Source of the DNA: Acidimicrobiales bacterium
Lineage (GTDB): Bacteria > Actinomycetota > Acidimicrobiia > Acidimicrobiales > JAUJNH01
Length of the DNA: 64,000 nucleotides
Reading direction: 5' to 3'
Assembly: GCA_030448245.1 (NCBI GenBank)
Contig: JAUJNH010000004.1
Location: 248,001 to 312,000 of the forward strand
Below are positions 1 to 9,734 of the stretch, one piece after another. The notes under the pieces are model-generated. The model was not told the origin of the DNA. It saw only the letters and a list, made by a program, of their open reading frames with translations, and did not search any database. The position numbers and the translations under genes are program-made. Position 1 is the first letter of the stretch. Each line of letters opens with the position of its first letter.

Positions 1-651
1 GGTCCACGTGGTGGGGACCTCGAGCACCTCAACGCCCAGGAGCAGCGGCTTGAGCACCGTCTCCAGCAGGAACTCGTGGCGCAGCCCCTCCCACTGGATC
101 ACCTTCACCAACTCGGTGGGGAAGAGGCGGTAGCCGAAGGTGGCGTCGGTGAGCTGGGTCCGGTAGAGCAGGGAGGTCAGGTGCTGGAACACCCAGTTGA
201 GGGCGACGCGCACCCCGCCGTAGCCGGAGAAGCCGCCTGCGGCCGCCCACCGCGAGGCGGTGATGACTGCCGCCGGCTTCTCCTTGGCCAGCTCGACGAA
301 GGCCTGCACCAGGCTCGGGTCGGTCTCGAGGTCGCTGGCCATCATGACGACGTGGCTCCCGCTGGCCAGGTCGAATGCCTCGCGCATGGCGCCGCCCAGG
401 AACGGCAGCCCCTGGTGGTGGATGCGCAGGCGGTTGCCGGGGTCGCTGGCCGCCGCTTCACAGCGAGCCATGCTCTCCGGCGTGGTGCGGTCGCAGACCA
501 CGACGAGGATCTCGAGGATGTCGTCGCCGTTCGTCTCCCTCAGCACCCGGACGGTCTCGTCGAACGAGCTCGTCTCGGTGACGACGGGCAGGATGACGGT
601 CAGCCCAGAGAAGGAGCGGATCGGGAAGGTGGGGGTGGCCAAGTCTCTCAC
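1..651 (-). CDS. Glycosyltransferase family 2 (3' end outside window)
   Basis: Reading the minus strand from a GTG at 651 gives an open frame to the window edge (217 codons, C-terminus missing). It begins like a GT-A fold glycosyltransferase: a beta strand reading LTVILPVVTE near residue 15, an aspartate-containing VVVCDRTTPES segment near residue 45, and an ASDLETDPS stretch in the place of the DXD-like nucleotide-sugar/metal site. This is typical of GT2 enzymes that move a sugar from a nucleotide donor to a lipid or glycan acceptor at the inner membrane. Donor and acceptor cannot be read from the sequence. A TACGAT hexamer at 672-677 (minus strand) could be its -10 box, 20 bases before the GTG. 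It is divergent from the membrane-protein pair that starts at 765. The start is reasonably sure because upstream codons hold no better initiator. Confidence 0.8.
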   Translation of the reverse strand, partial: MRDLATPTFPIRSFSGLTVILPVVTETSSFDETVRVLRETNGDDILEILVVVCDRTTPESMARCEAAASDPGNRLRIHHQGLPFLGGAMREAFDLASGSHVVMMASDLETDPSLVQAFVELAKEKPAAVITASRWAAAGGFSGYGGVRVALNWVFQHLTSLLYRTQLTDATFGYRLFPTELVKVIQWEGLRHEFLLETVLKPLLLGVEVLEVPTTWT

Positions 652-671
652 TTCGTCTCGCAGTCGTCGAC

Positions 672-677
672 ATCGTA
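672..677 (-). promoter_or_regulatory. -10-like TACGAT for the GT2 gene
   Basis: TACGAT on the minus strand, 20 bases before the GTG at 651. It fits the TANNNT pattern seen elsewhere in the window but would leave a short leader. Confidence 0.3.
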
Positions 678-751
678 GCCGCAAGGTGCAGCCGGGCCCG
701 AAACCGTCCACCGGCCGGGGCGGGCACCAGCCGGGCCGTACATCGCACGCG

Positions 752-757
752 TACAGT
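752..757 (+). promoter_or_regulatory. -10-like TACAGT, leaderless type
   Basis: TACAGT ends seven bases before the GTG at 765. No Shine-Dalgarno sequence lies between, as expected for a leaderless message. Confidence 0.45.
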
Positions 758-764
758 TCAACCG

Positions 765-2333
765 GTGTCGAATGCCACGGTGACGGCAACCTCCGCGCGC
801 CGCAGGACCTCGCCTCGGCGACGGCGCCTCAGCATCGAGCTGGCTGTCGCCGCCGGGCTTGCGGCGCTCGGCACATCGATGGCCCTGGTGCAGCTGTTCT
901 GGGGGCAGGACGTTGGACTTGCCGACAACGGGGACGGCTTCCGGTTGATGTGTCACCTCGGGCTCCTCAAGACGGTCGATGTGATTGGCAGCCCACTGGT
1001 GCTCCAGTACGCCCCGGTGGGCTACGGCTGTGCGCCGGCCCTGGAGTACCTGTCATCACAGGAGTGGCTGGTCCGACCAGCACTCTGGGCGTACCGGCTG
1101 CGGTACGGCTCACAGGCCGGCTTTGACCTGCGGGCCCTGGGTCTCGCCCACGTTGCCCTGTTCGGAGCGCTCCTCGGCTCGCTTTACCTAGCTTTGCCAG
1201 GCCGCCGCCCGGCACGAGCGCTGGCAACCGCCATCGCGGGCTTCCTCCTTGCCGACATCACCTTCGTTACCTATTTCGTGTCACCGTTCAGCGAGCCCGC
1301 AACCTTCCTCGGGCTGCTGGCGGTGGCCGCAGCAACCGCGTGGTACGTCCGCTCCGAGCGCAGTCTCGGACTCCCGCTCGTCCTGCTCGTGGCCGCCACC
1401 GGTTTCCTGGTTCTGGCCAAGTCACAGACCTTCGTCTTCGCGCTGCTGGTAGCACCTGTACTGCTCTCGAGGAAGGTCGAGGTCAGGCGGCTGACGGGCC
1501 CGTGGTCAGGTCGAGCGATCCCGGCAGCTGCCTGCACGGTGCTCCTGGTGGTCGCCGGAGCCAACCTCGCGCAGCAGCCGGCGTTCTTCGCGAAGGTGAA
1601 CAAGCACCACGTGGTGTTCTTCACGCTGCTCGTCGACGCACCAGACGCCGGGTCGGCCCTCCGCTCGCTGGATGTGTCCCCCGCACTGATCCGATACCGC
1701 GGGACAGGGTTCTTCGATCCGGAGGTCGCCGACAAGGAGGAGGATGCCGACTACCAGGAGTTCCAGCGCATCGTCGACCGCCGGAAGCTGGTCACCTACC
1801 TCGCGACGCACCCGCGCCACTGGGGTCCCCTGCTGCAGTCCGGGGCCGAGGCCGTGTCCCAGCTGCGCACCGACTACCTGTCGAACTACCCGGCTCCGCA
1901 TCCCCAGGAACCGCTGCTCGCGTCACGACCGAACCCGACGGAGCGGCTGTTGTCGAGCGTGGGTCGTGTGAGCTGGCCCTTGCTGCCGCTCGTGTGGCTG
2001 GCGGCCATGATCGCCGGCGCCTTCGTCCTCCTCCGGCGTTCATCGAACCTAGAAGTCCGTGCGCTGGGTGCCATCTTCTATCTCCTTGGTGCCACCGCCC
2101 TGAGTCAGGTGCTCATCTCGCTTCTCGGCGACGGCTACTACGAGCTGGTCAAGCACACCGTCCTCGCCGGCTACGCCACTGCCGCACTGGTGGCGCTCGG
2201 GGTCGGCTACGGGGTGCCTAGCGTGGTCGAGCGCGTCTGTCGAGCTCGGAGGCCTCAAGAGCGGTCGCACGATCGGCGGCGGGTGCAGTCTGGCCGGAGA
2301 AGAACCCTCCCGGTTGGCGGCGGGTCGCTCTGA
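765..2333 (+). CDS. Polytopic membrane protein, GT-C-like, unassigned
   Basis: A 522-residue protein with a short basic N-terminus (about 25 residues rich in Arg) followed by many hydrophobic segments, beginning with one at about residues 27-45. A large non-hydrophobic stretch lies near residues 280-380, between two blocks of membrane helices. This layout, and its place between glycosyltransferase genes, suggests a GT-C-type or polymerase-like protein that uses a lipid-linked sugar outside the membrane. I see no diagnostic catalytic motif, so this is inferred from context. The GTG start is supported by a TANNNT box seven bases upstream. Its stop overlaps the ATG of the next gene by one base (TGATG), so the two are probably translated as a pair. 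Confidence 0.75.
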   Translation: MSNATVTATSARRRTSPRRRRLSIELAVAAGLAALGTSMALVQLFWGQDVGLADNGDGFRLMCHLGLLKTVDVIGSPLVLQYAPVGYGCAPALEYLSSQEWLVRPALWAYRLRYGSQAGFDLRALGLAHVALFGALLGSLYLALPGRRPARALATAIAGFLLADITFVTYFVSPFSEPATFLGLLAVAAATAWYVRSERSLGLPLVLLVAATGFLVLAKSQTFVFALLVAPVLLSRKVEVRRLTGPWSGRAIPAAACTVLLVVAGANLAQQPAFFAKVNKHHVVFFTLLVDAPDAGSALRSLDVSPALIRYRGTGFFDPEVADKEEDADYQEFQRIVDRRKLVTYLATHPRHWGPLLQSGAEAVSQLRTDYLSNYPAPHPQEPLLASRPNPTERLLSSVGRVSWPLLPLVWLAAMIAGAFVLLRRSSNLEVRALGAIFYLLGATALSQVLISLLGDGYYELVKHTVLAGYATAALVALGVGYGVPSVVERVCRARRPQERSHDRRRVQSGRRRTLPVGGGSL

Positions 2334-4270
2334 TGAGCTTGCGCATCCTTCGCCCGCCGTCAGGCGAGCCCCCGGCGACCCCCTCCGGCCCAGGTGTGCG
2401 GGTCGCCCAGCGTCTTGCGGTCACCCAACGCGTGGCGGTCGTGGCCGCGCTGGCGGCCGTGCTGTCGTTCTATACCTGGACCGCGTTCACCACCGACCGC
2501 AACTTCCCCACCCAGATGGACGTCGAAGGGCGCGACTACTTCAACCTCCTGGCCGACTCGTTCCGGCAGGGCCAGGCGAGCCTGCTGGTGAAGCCCAAAC
2601 CCGAGTTGCTCGCGCTCGAAGATCCCTACGACTCGACGAAGAACTACCTCGCCTATCGCGTCCACGACCTGTCGCTGTACCAGGGGAGGTACTACCTGTA
2701 CTGGGGTCCGACGCCGGTGCTGACGCTGTTTCTCCCAGCTCGGCTGCTGCTCCCAGGCGACCTGCCGGAGCGGGCGGCCATCGTCGTCTACGCCTTTGGC
2801 GGGCTGGTCTTCTCGCTCCTCCTGCTCCGGTGGCTCGTGCGCCGGTACCTCGATGGGAGCCCGTCGTGGATGCTCTGGTTCGGCGGGATGGCTCTGGCCA
2901 CCGGGAACGTCATGCCGTTCATCCTTCGAAGACCGACCGTGTACGAGGTGGCCATCACGGCCGGGTTCTGCTTCTCGATGGCCTCCATCTACCTCTTGCT
3001 GAGGGGTGCACTCGCAGATGAGCCCAACTTCTGGCGTCTCGCTGGAGGAAGCGGCTGCCTGGGGCTCGCGATCGGAGCTCGGCTGTCAACGGGCGTGCTC
3101 GGGCTCCTCTGCGTGGCGGTGCTGGTGCACCTCGTGCGACCCAGGTGGAGCGGTCGGCGCCTCGACGCCGTGCGCCTGACGGCGGCGGTGATGGGCCCTG
3201 TCGGGGTGTGTGGCGTGCTGCTGCTCGCGTACAACCAGGTGCGCTTCGGTTCCTTTACGGAGTTCGGGTTGCGCTACCAGCTCAATGACTTGCAGCTCGA
3301 TCCCGACGGGCTCGGCCACCTGTCGCGCAGCCCCTACTACTACCTGTTCGCCGCCCCGCGTCTCGACCTCGCCTTTCCCTTCGTCCACCTTCCGCCGCCG
3401 CCCTTCCCGCAGCCGGAGCTCCCCGGCTACCTCCTCGAACCCACGGGTGGCCTTTTGACGGCGTCACCGATAGCCCTGCTGGCGCTTGCTTGCCCCGTCG
3501 TCCTCCGCCGCAGCCCGCGGCGAGCCTTCGAGCTCGGTCTCGTGCTCTTCGGGCTCGCCGCCCTCGGCGGGCTGACGCTGGTGACCCTCGTCGTGCTGGT
3601 CAATGGCGTCGCCATGCGGTACTCGGCCGACTTCACGACGCTGTTCCTGGTGGCTGGGGTGATGACCTGGATCTGGTTGACGTGCACCATGGCTCGTGTG
3701 GTGACCCGTCGCGCCATGGCCGGGGCCGGTGCGCTCCTGATCCTCTCTGGGGCCGTGGTCGGTCTGGCGACCAGCTTCACGGGCAACACGGACGGTCTAC
3801 GGGAAGGAGATCCGGAGAGGTACGAGTCGTTCGTGGGGGCGACCGAAGCACTTCCCACCGCCGTCACCATGGTGCTGGGCCGGCCGGCCATCGCTGAGGT
3901 CTGGAGCCCGGGAACCGACAGCGAGGGGGAGGCCTACCGCGGCGTCACCCGCAGCAAGCGCTCGTTCTCGCTGGGGCCGACCCCCGTCATCATCCGGGTC
4001 GTCTCCCCGAACGACCGGAGCGCGATGCTTCGGGCGGTGGTCCCGCCGGGATCCCCGAGCGCTGCCGGCGATGTCCTGCTCGCCACCCGGTGGCAGTCGA
4101 TCTCCAGGCCGCTTCCTGTGCCTCCCGAGGGTGGGGTGGTGGATCTGCCGATCCGTCTGACGCGCGGGTCGAACCGACTCGAGCTGTACGTCCAGTCCCG
4201 CGACGCGACCGACGGGGCGCCTCGAGTGCGGATCACGGATCTGCGGGTGGCCTCTCCTGCGCCCGGCTGA
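2333..4270 (+). CDS. Polytopic membrane protein of glycan loci, unassigned
   Basis: A 645-residue membrane protein. After a first membrane segment (about residues 33-50) comes a conserved-looking extracytoplasmic stretch with GRDYFNLLADSF, then a DPYDS motif and YYLYWGPTPVLTLFLP. I recall this pattern from large unnamed membrane proteins in exopolysaccharide and glycan clusters of many phyla. About ten further hydrophobic segments follow. The last ~150 residues are soluble and could form a beta-rich domain outside the cell. The start is fixed by the one-base overlap with the upstream gene. Activity is unknown; a role in surface glycan assembly is inferred from neighbours. Confidence 0.75.
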   Translation: MSLRILRPPSGEPPATPSGPGVRVAQRLAVTQRVAVVAALAAVLSFYTWTAFTTDRNFPTQMDVEGRDYFNLLADSFRQGQASLLVKPKPELLALEDPYDSTKNYLAYRVHDLSLYQGRYYLYWGPTPVLTLFLPARLLLPGDLPERAAIVVYAFGGLVFSLLLLRWLVRRYLDGSPSWMLWFGGMALATGNVMPFILRRPTVYEVAITAGFCFSMASIYLLLRGALADEPNFWRLAGGSGCLGLAIGARLSTGVLGLLCVAVLVHLVRPRWSGRRLDAVRLTAAVMGPVGVCGVLLLAYNQVRFGSFTEFGLRYQLNDLQLDPDGLGHLSRSPYYYLFAAPRLDLAFPFVHLPPPPFPQPELPGYLLEPTGGLLTASPIALLALACPVVLRRSPRRAFELGLVLFGLAALGGLTLVTLVVLVNGVAMRYSADFTTLFLVAGVMTWIWLTCTMARVVTRRAMAGAGALLILSGAVVGLATSFTGNTDGLREGDPERYESFVGATEALPTAVTMVLGRPAIAEVWSPGTDSEGEAYRGVTRSKRSFSLGPTPVIIRVVSPNDRSAMLRAVVPPGSPSAAGDVLLATRWQSISRPLPVPPEGGVVDLPIRLTRGSNRLELYVQSRDATDGAPRVRITDLRVASPAPG

Positions 4271-4294
4271 GACAACGGTCGCGGACCAGCACGT

Positions 4295-6934
4295 TCAGCG
4301 TTGGTGGAAGCGGGCTTGCAGCGTCCGGCCCAGCTCGACCATCTTTCGAGCACGGGGGTAGGCGCGGCGGGCGATAGCCAGGGCCATCGAGGCGCGATCG
4401 CGCCCGGGCACCACACCCGGCGAGCTGGGCAGCCACCCGAACCCGATCTCCACCTCGGCGCGGTACACGTCCACCCCCCACTCGGGCGGGCACTCGTAGG
4501 ACAGCCGCGGGGCCCGATGGGATCCGAGGAGGAGGTTGCCGGACAGGAGTTCGCCGCCGTGGTAGCGGAGCCGACTGTCGCCGTCCGGCCAGCGGACGTC
4601 GACGATCACCGGCTCGGACCGTCCCCTGATCCCGAACAGCAGCCGCATCCAATCCAGCCGGACGAGGCCGGGACCCGGCGGGAACCCGATGCCCACGGCT
4701 CGCAACGGGTTGGCGTCCACCTGCTGGCGCAGGTAGTACAGGCCCCGGCTGTTGGCCCGCATCGGTGGCTGGCGCCGTGGGATGAGCCCGGCGCCGAAGT
4801 CGACGTAGAGGGTGCCGTGGGTGTCTTCGGCGCTGGTGAAGACATCGGCAGGCAGCTCACCAAAGGCGACGGAGGCGGCCGCCCGGGCTAGGGGCGGGTT
4901 GTGGAGCGCGGCCACTGCGAACGGCCAGAAGAGCCGGGTCATGGGCAACTCGAGCAGCTGGAGAGGCGTCATGTACTCGAGCCTCCCGGCCACCGCCTCG
5001 TCCAGCACCCTCTCGGAGGCGTTCGACCCCCAGTTGTCGTCATGGAGCCAGGAGCCGAAGAGGGCCGCCTCTTCGGGTGTGGGCTCGACGACGAAGCGCA
5101 TCAGGATGGCGCGAAGCAGCGGGCGGGCCAGGTCGTTCAGGGCGTGGTGCTCCTCCGGCACCACACCCGCATACCTGCCCCACGTGTCCTGCAGGGCCAA
5201 TATCCCACCCTGGACGGCACGACGCTCGGCATGGTGTTCGGGATCGCCAGAACCCGGCGCGGTCATCGGCCGGCCGTCGTCGTGGAACCCCACGAGAGAT
5301 CCCACCTCCGGCATACAAACCTGTTCGATGATCTCCGGGCTCCGCATGATCCAGCGCACGCTCGGTTCCGGCAGCCCGAGGGTCCCCAGGAAACCTTCGG
5401 CGACCACCCCATCGAGGACGCGCTCGACAGCGGCATCGTTGGTCAGCAGGTAGAGCCCCCGAGTTCGCAGCGCCACGCCCTCCGCCCGCAGCGCGGCGTC
5501 GAGGGCGGCCTGGATGGTGGCTCCCCATCCCAGGTCGACCAGAACGACCTCGCCGGTGTCGCGCCCCGCCGTCGCCACCACGTGCTCGACCAGCCGGCGC
5601 CGGGTCTGGGCGCAGTGGGCGATCACCACCGCCCGCAGCTCGCCATCTTCGGTCACCGACCGGATGAAGCGCTGCCGGAGGGCGGGGTCGTCGAGGAGGT
5701 CGGAGCCCCGTGCGGCCAGCCCGGGCAGCTGGTCCGGGGTGAGCCCGAGGCCTGCGCAGGCCGCGGAGAGCGTGGGTGGCAGGCGGCGGCGCAGGAACGC
5801 GTTGATCTCCCGCGCCGAACAGTTCGCCACGGCCGCCTGCGAGGACACGTACCGGGACAGCCATACGGTGGAGATGTCGACTCCACCGTCGGGACGCTGG
5901 CGCCCTGCGTTCTGCAGCAGGGGCGCCAGGAAGGCGCCCTCGCGCATCGCACAGAGAGCTTGGCCGGCGCCCGCCGCAGCTGCCCGTTCATGCACCCACG
6001 CCGCGAAAGCGGTGAAAACCGGCCCGAACACGGCGGCGCCGGTCATCCAGCACGCCCGCTGACGTTCGGGCAGCGAGGTGGTCACGGTCCCGCGCAGGGC
6101 CTTGGCCCGCAGCGCCGTGAGCCCGAGGTCCCTGCTCCCGTCCACCAGAGGAGCCCGACGCCGAGAGACGGCATCCCCGCGGGCGAAGCCTTCCCGGTGA
6201 AGCAGGGTCGGCAGCGGCTCCGGGCGGCGCGGGAGGAGGACGGCGTGGATCCCCAGCTTGGCCGGACAAGCGACGTCGGCATCGGGGTCATCCCCGAGGT
6301 GCACCACCTCGCCGCCGGTCACCCCCAGGTCTCGCAGAACCGTCTGGAACAGCCCGGAACCCTTGTGGCGCTTGTGCTCCGAGGACGTGAAGACAGCGTC
6401 CAGCCGGATGCCGGTGAAGGGAGGACGATCGAGGATCCGACACAGCTGCCCCCCCGAGAAGTAGGTGTTCGACACCAGCACCACCCGGACATCGCTCGAC
6501 GCCTGCAGGGACCGGGCCAGCTCCACCACCGCGAGGTCAGGAAAGGTGATCGACCGTTCCACCTCGACCTCGAGCGCGGCCAGCTCGGCGGGATCCCCTT
6601 CCCGTACCATGGCCGGAAGCTCCTCGTAGACCTCCTCCAGCGACACTTCGGGAGTTGATCGCGCCCGCTGGCTCCTGGCGCGGGCCCGCACCTCTGCCGC
6701 CTCCCGGAGAGCCGCGAAGGCTTCGGGCGGGCAGCTGAGCCGGCCGGCTCGGGCCAGGCCCCGCCCCACTTCCACAAAGGCGTCAACGGGCTCCGGCACG
6801 ACGCGCCAGACCAGAGTGTCGAACACGTCCAGCGAGAGGACCTTCACCGACTCCCGCTCCGCCACCAGCCGCGCCCGGGCTACTGCAGCGTCCTCGACTG
6901 GCCCTGCCGGCGCCGCAGCCCGCGGGCTGCTCAT
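4295..6934 (-). CDS. Large HAD-type protein with C-terminal extension (downstream copy)
   Basis: An 879-residue protein. An N-terminal HAD phosphatase-like domain carries motif I as DVFDT (residues 36-40), a motif II-like stretch reading VVLVSNTYFS, and an acidic motif III reading HLGDDPDAD. The remaining ~600 residues form a separate region with the signature VVLVDLGWGATIQ, which I recall from the COG5610-type predicted HAD hydrolases of capsule and O-antigen loci. The substrate is unknown; a phosphosugar or a glycan phosphate group is a reasonable guess. The ATG at 6934 overlaps the TGA of the upstream paralogue by four bases (ATGA), so the pair is translationally coupled. No signal peptide is seen, so it probably acts in the cytoplasm. 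Confidence 0.8.
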   Translation of the reverse strand: MSSPRAAAPAGPVEDAAVARARLVAERESVKVLSLDVFDTLVWRVVPEPVDAFVEVGRGLARAGRLSCPPEAFAALREAAEVRARARSQRARSTPEVSLEEVYEELPAMVREGDPAELAALEVEVERSITFPDLAVVELARSLQASSDVRVVLVSNTYFSGGQLCRILDRPPFTGIRLDAVFTSSEHKRHKGSGLFQTVLRDLGVTGGEVVHLGDDPDADVACPAKLGIHAVLLPRRPEPLPTLLHREGFARGDAVSRRRAPLVDGSRDLGLTALRAKALRGTVTTSLPERQRACWMTGAAVFGPVFTAFAAWVHERAAAAGAGQALCAMREGAFLAPLLQNAGRQRPDGGVDISTVWLSRYVSSQAAVANCSAREINAFLRRRLPPTLSAACAGLGLTPDQLPGLAARGSDLLDDPALRQRFIRSVTEDGELRAVVIAHCAQTRRRLVEHVVATAGRDTGEVVLVDLGWGATIQAALDAALRAEGVALRTRGLYLLTNDAAVERVLDGVVAEGFLGTLGLPEPSVRWIMRSPEIIEQVCMPEVGSLVGFHDDGRPMTAPGSGDPEHHAERRAVQGGILALQDTWGRYAGVVPEEHHALNDLARPLLRAILMRFVVEPTPEEAALFGSWLHDDNWGSNASERVLDEAVAGRLEYMTPLQLLELPMTRLFWPFAVAALHNPPLARAAASVAFGELPADVFTSAEDTHGTLYVDFGAGLIPRRQPPMRANSRGLYYLRQQVDANPLRAVGIGFPPGPGLVRLDWMRLLFGIRGRSEPVIVDVRWPDGDSRLRYHGGELLSGNLLLGSHRAPRLSYECPPEWGVDVYRAEVEIGFGWLPSSPGVVPGRDRASMALAIARRAYPRARKMVELGRTLQARFHQR

Positions 6935-9579
6935 GCCCGTGGCCGGAACCGGTCGGTCGCCTCTCGGCCTGCGGATGTCCAGGCCCTGCTGGCGCGGCGC
7001 CGAGCGATGCGGACCGCGTGCAGGAGCACCTCGGCCCTTCCGGCGGGTGGGCTGGCGAGGCGCGGCAGTGGCATCCACGCGAACGCCATCTCCACCTCGA
7101 CGGCGTAGACGCTCGACCCCCAGTCCGCTGGGCACCGGTACACCACCTCGGGCGCCGCCGCGTGAGAGAGCAGCACGTTGTCCGCGAGCGCAACCCCGCT
7201 CTGCAGCATGCTGGTCGGAAAACCGTCCGCTCCATTCAGCTCGACCACGAACGCAGCGTGATCCTGCCGGGCGAACACCAGACGCATCCAGTCGACGCGG
7301 AGCAGGGCGGGCCCCTCTCCGATGTTCAGCATGATCGCCTGGATGGGCCGACCCGTCACCTCCTGTCGGACATAGGACAGCCCGTTGGTGTTGGGCCCCG
7401 CGAAGAGCCGCGCCGCCTCGGCGAAGCCGGCTCCCCGATCGGCCAGCACTCGAACCTGGCAGGGGTTGCTCGGCTCCGCGGCCATCGCCGGGAGCCGGCC
7501 CTCGGCGATCGCCGCGGCAGACATGGCCAGGTGAGGATTGGAGAGCGAGGCGAGGGCGAACGTCCAGTAGGCCTTGTTCATGGGCAGCTCCAGCAGCTGG
7601 CACGGGGTCATGTGCCGCAGAGCCGTCACTGCTCCCGGCACGACCATGGTCTCGATCTCGGTGGAACCGAAGCCCTGGTCGTGCCCCCACCCCGCGAACA
7701 GCCCGATCTCCTCGGCCGTCGGTTCCACGATGAACCGGGTGATCATCTTCGTGAGCTGCGGCCGGGCCGGGGCGTCGAGGGTCCGCATGCGCGGCGGGAC
7801 GACCTCGCTGTAGCGCCCCCACTCCTCCTGGAAGGCGAGGATCCCAGCTTGGACGGCAGTGCGTTGGAGCGTCTGCGTGGGAGTGTCGTCACGAGGCCCG
7901 AGGATGGGCTCGCTGTCGCTGGAGAAGTCGACCAGGGAGCCCCGGTCGTGCATGCACACCTGCTCGAGGATCTCCGGGTTCCTGATGATCCAGTGCGCCT
8001 CCGCCGGCAGGCCACCATCGGCCAGGAAGCCTTCGGCCTGCAGGCCAGACACCATCCGGTCGAGGACGCCTTCGTTCGTGAGCAGGTACAGGCCGATGGT
8101 GCTGAGCTTGCAGCCGCTCTGCGTCAGCGCCTTGTCGAGGTAGGCCTGGATGGTCCCGCCCCACCCCAGGTCCACGAGCACCACCGGTTGATCATGGTGC
8201 TCGACCGTGTCCAGGAAGTAGTCGATCAGGCGGGTGCGCAGCTGGGAAGCACCGGCGATGATGGTGGCCCTGGCGGCAGGGTCGTCGACGAGGTGGTCCA
8301 CCACCCGCCGGACCAGCTCGGGATCGTCCATGGTCTGCCCGCCGCCGGTGTGGACCTCGGCCAGCTGGTCCATGCCGATGCCCACGCTGTCGCAGAAGTG
8401 CTTCAGCGTTGGCGGGACCCGCCGGGCGAGGAACCGCTCGAGCACGTCGCTGGTGACCTCGGCTATGGCAGCACGGGCGACGACCTGGCGGGAGAGCCAG
8501 ATCGGTCGGGCTCGGACGGGCGAGTCGAGATAGGTGCCGGCGCCGTTCACGAGCCGGGTGAGGAACTCGCCCTCGCGCATCATGCAGTAGACGGTGTCCA
8601 CCCCTTGGGCCTGCGCCCGGGCGTGGATCCACTCCGCGAACGCGACGAAGCTGGGGCCGAGGACGGACGCCCCGAAGCGCCAGTACGGGTCGGAGGCGCC
8701 ACCGCCGCGGCTCGGGACGGCCCGGCGCATGGACTTCGACCTGAGCGCCGTCAGCCCGAAGTCCCCGCAGCGGGGGTCGAGGGTCGGCTTCACCTCCTGG
8801 CGGTGGTCTCGCCGGCACAGGCCTTCGTCTTCGAGGATCCCAGGCAGCGAGCCGGTGAGCTTCTCGAGGTGAACGGCCCGCACGCCGCAGAGCTGCGCCG
8901 CCTCGACGTCGGCGGCACGGTTGTCGCCGATGTGGAGGACGGCGCCCGGTGTGACATCGAGCGACCGAATGACGATCGGGAACAGCCCTGATCCCTTTCC
9001 CACGCCGTACTGGTTGGAGGCGAAGACGCGCTCGAACTCCTCCGCGTGGAGCGGATCCTGGTCCAGGAGGATCCGCAGCTGCTGCTCGGAGAAGTAGGTG
9101 TCGGACACGAGGATCAGGCGGACCCCGAGCTGGCTCTTCGCCCAGCGGGCCAAGGCGAGCACGTCGAGGTCAGGAAAGGTGATCGACGTCTCGAGCTCGA
9201 CCTCGATGGCCTCAAGATCGGCGACCGAGCCCACGCGAGCGAGGTGGCCCGGAAGCTCCGCGTAGACCTCGGTGAGGGTGATCTCCGGCACGCGGCCCTG
9301 CTTGATCGCCTTGCCCCGAGCCTTCCACTCGGCTCGCTCCCGGAGGCGGGCGAACAGGTCGGGTGACACCTCCCGGTTGAGCCAATCGAGGTCGAGCAGG
9401 TGCTGGCCCAGCAGCACGAACGCGTCGACCGGCTCGGGAACCGCCCGCCACAGGAGGGTGTCGAAGATGTCGATCGACAGGACCTCGAAGGACTCCCGCT
9501 CCAGCAGCCGGGCGGCATCGGCCAACCCGGTGAGCCCGTGCAGCCGGGCATCGGCCTGGGTGCTCTCGGTGCTCACCAT
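6931..9579 (-). CDS. Large HAD-type protein with C-terminal extension (upstream copy)
   Basis: An 882-residue paralogue of the gene that follows it, with the same architecture: HAD motif I as DIFDT (residues 37-41), a motif II-like VSDTYFSEQQ, motif III HIGDNRAADV, and the C-terminal signature VVLVDLGWGGTIQ. Both share stretches such as EIGLFAGW or its equivalent and a PLQLLELPM-like motif, so the copies arose by tandem duplication but have diverged well beyond a recent event. I chose the ATG at 9579 because homology to the second copy begins soon after it; the open frame extends further upstream through low-complexity Arg/Pro-rich sequence that looks non-coding. Function is not known. Its setting in a glycan locus suggests a phosphatase-like step or regulation of glycan assembly. 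Confidence 0.8.
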   Translation of the reverse strand: MVSTESTQADARLHGLTGLADAARLLERESFEVLSIDIFDTLLWRAVPEPVDAFVLLGQHLLDLDWLNREVSPDLFARLRERAEWKARGKAIKQGRVPEITLTEVYAELPGHLARVGSVADLEAIEVELETSITFPDLDVLALARWAKSQLGVRLILVSDTYFSEQQLRILLDQDPLHAEEFERVFASNQYGVGKGSGLFPIVIRSLDVTPGAVLHIGDNRAADVEAAQLCGVRAVHLEKLTGSLPGILEDEGLCRRDHRQEVKPTLDPRCGDFGLTALRSKSMRRAVPSRGGGASDPYWRFGASVLGPSFVAFAEWIHARAQAQGVDTVYCMMREGEFLTRLVNGAGTYLDSPVRARPIWLSRQVVARAAIAEVTSDVLERFLARRVPPTLKHFCDSVGIGMDQLAEVHTGGGQTMDDPELVRRVVDHLVDDPAARATIIAGASQLRTRLIDYFLDTVEHHDQPVVLVDLGWGGTIQAYLDKALTQSGCKLSTIGLYLLTNEGVLDRMVSGLQAEGFLADGGLPAEAHWIIRNPEILEQVCMHDRGSLVDFSSDSEPILGPRDDTPTQTLQRTAVQAGILAFQEEWGRYSEVVPPRMRTLDAPARPQLTKMITRFIVEPTAEEIGLFAGWGHDQGFGSTEIETMVVPGAVTALRHMTPCQLLELPMNKAYWTFALASLSNPHLAMSAAAIAEGRLPAMAAEPSNPCQVRVLADRGAGFAEAARLFAGPNTNGLSYVRQEVTGRPIQAIMLNIGEGPALLRVDWMRLVFARQDHAAFVVELNGADGFPTSMLQSGVALADNVLLSHAAAPEVVYRCPADWGSSVYAVEVEMAFAWMPLPRLASPPAGRAEVLLHAVRIARRRASRAWTSAGREATDRFRPRA

Positions 9580-9687
9580 CGGTCTGAACCGCCTGCCTTT
9601 GTAGCCTCGACCTCTGCACGTTAGTGGTGGCGGCCATCCCGCCCCCCTGGAGTGGCGTGAGGTGGGGGCGCGGGGACGGTGTTGGTC

Positions 9688-9693
9688 TACGCT
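9688..9693 (+). promoter_or_regulatory. -10-like TACGCT upstream of the methyltransferase
   Basis: TACGCT lies 41 bases before the CTG chosen as start at 9735. If real, it excludes the earlier in-frame GTG codons at 9624 and 9657. Confidence 0.3.
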
Positions 9694-9734
9694 TCCGACG
9701 CCGCCGGGCGACCGGCGAGAGCGGAGGAGCGGTT

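Noticed and set aside
6935-7822. N-terminal extension of the downstream HAD protein to 7822
   Set aside because: The extension lies inside the upstream HAD gene in another frame. The ATG at 6934 with the ATGA overlap is the better start.
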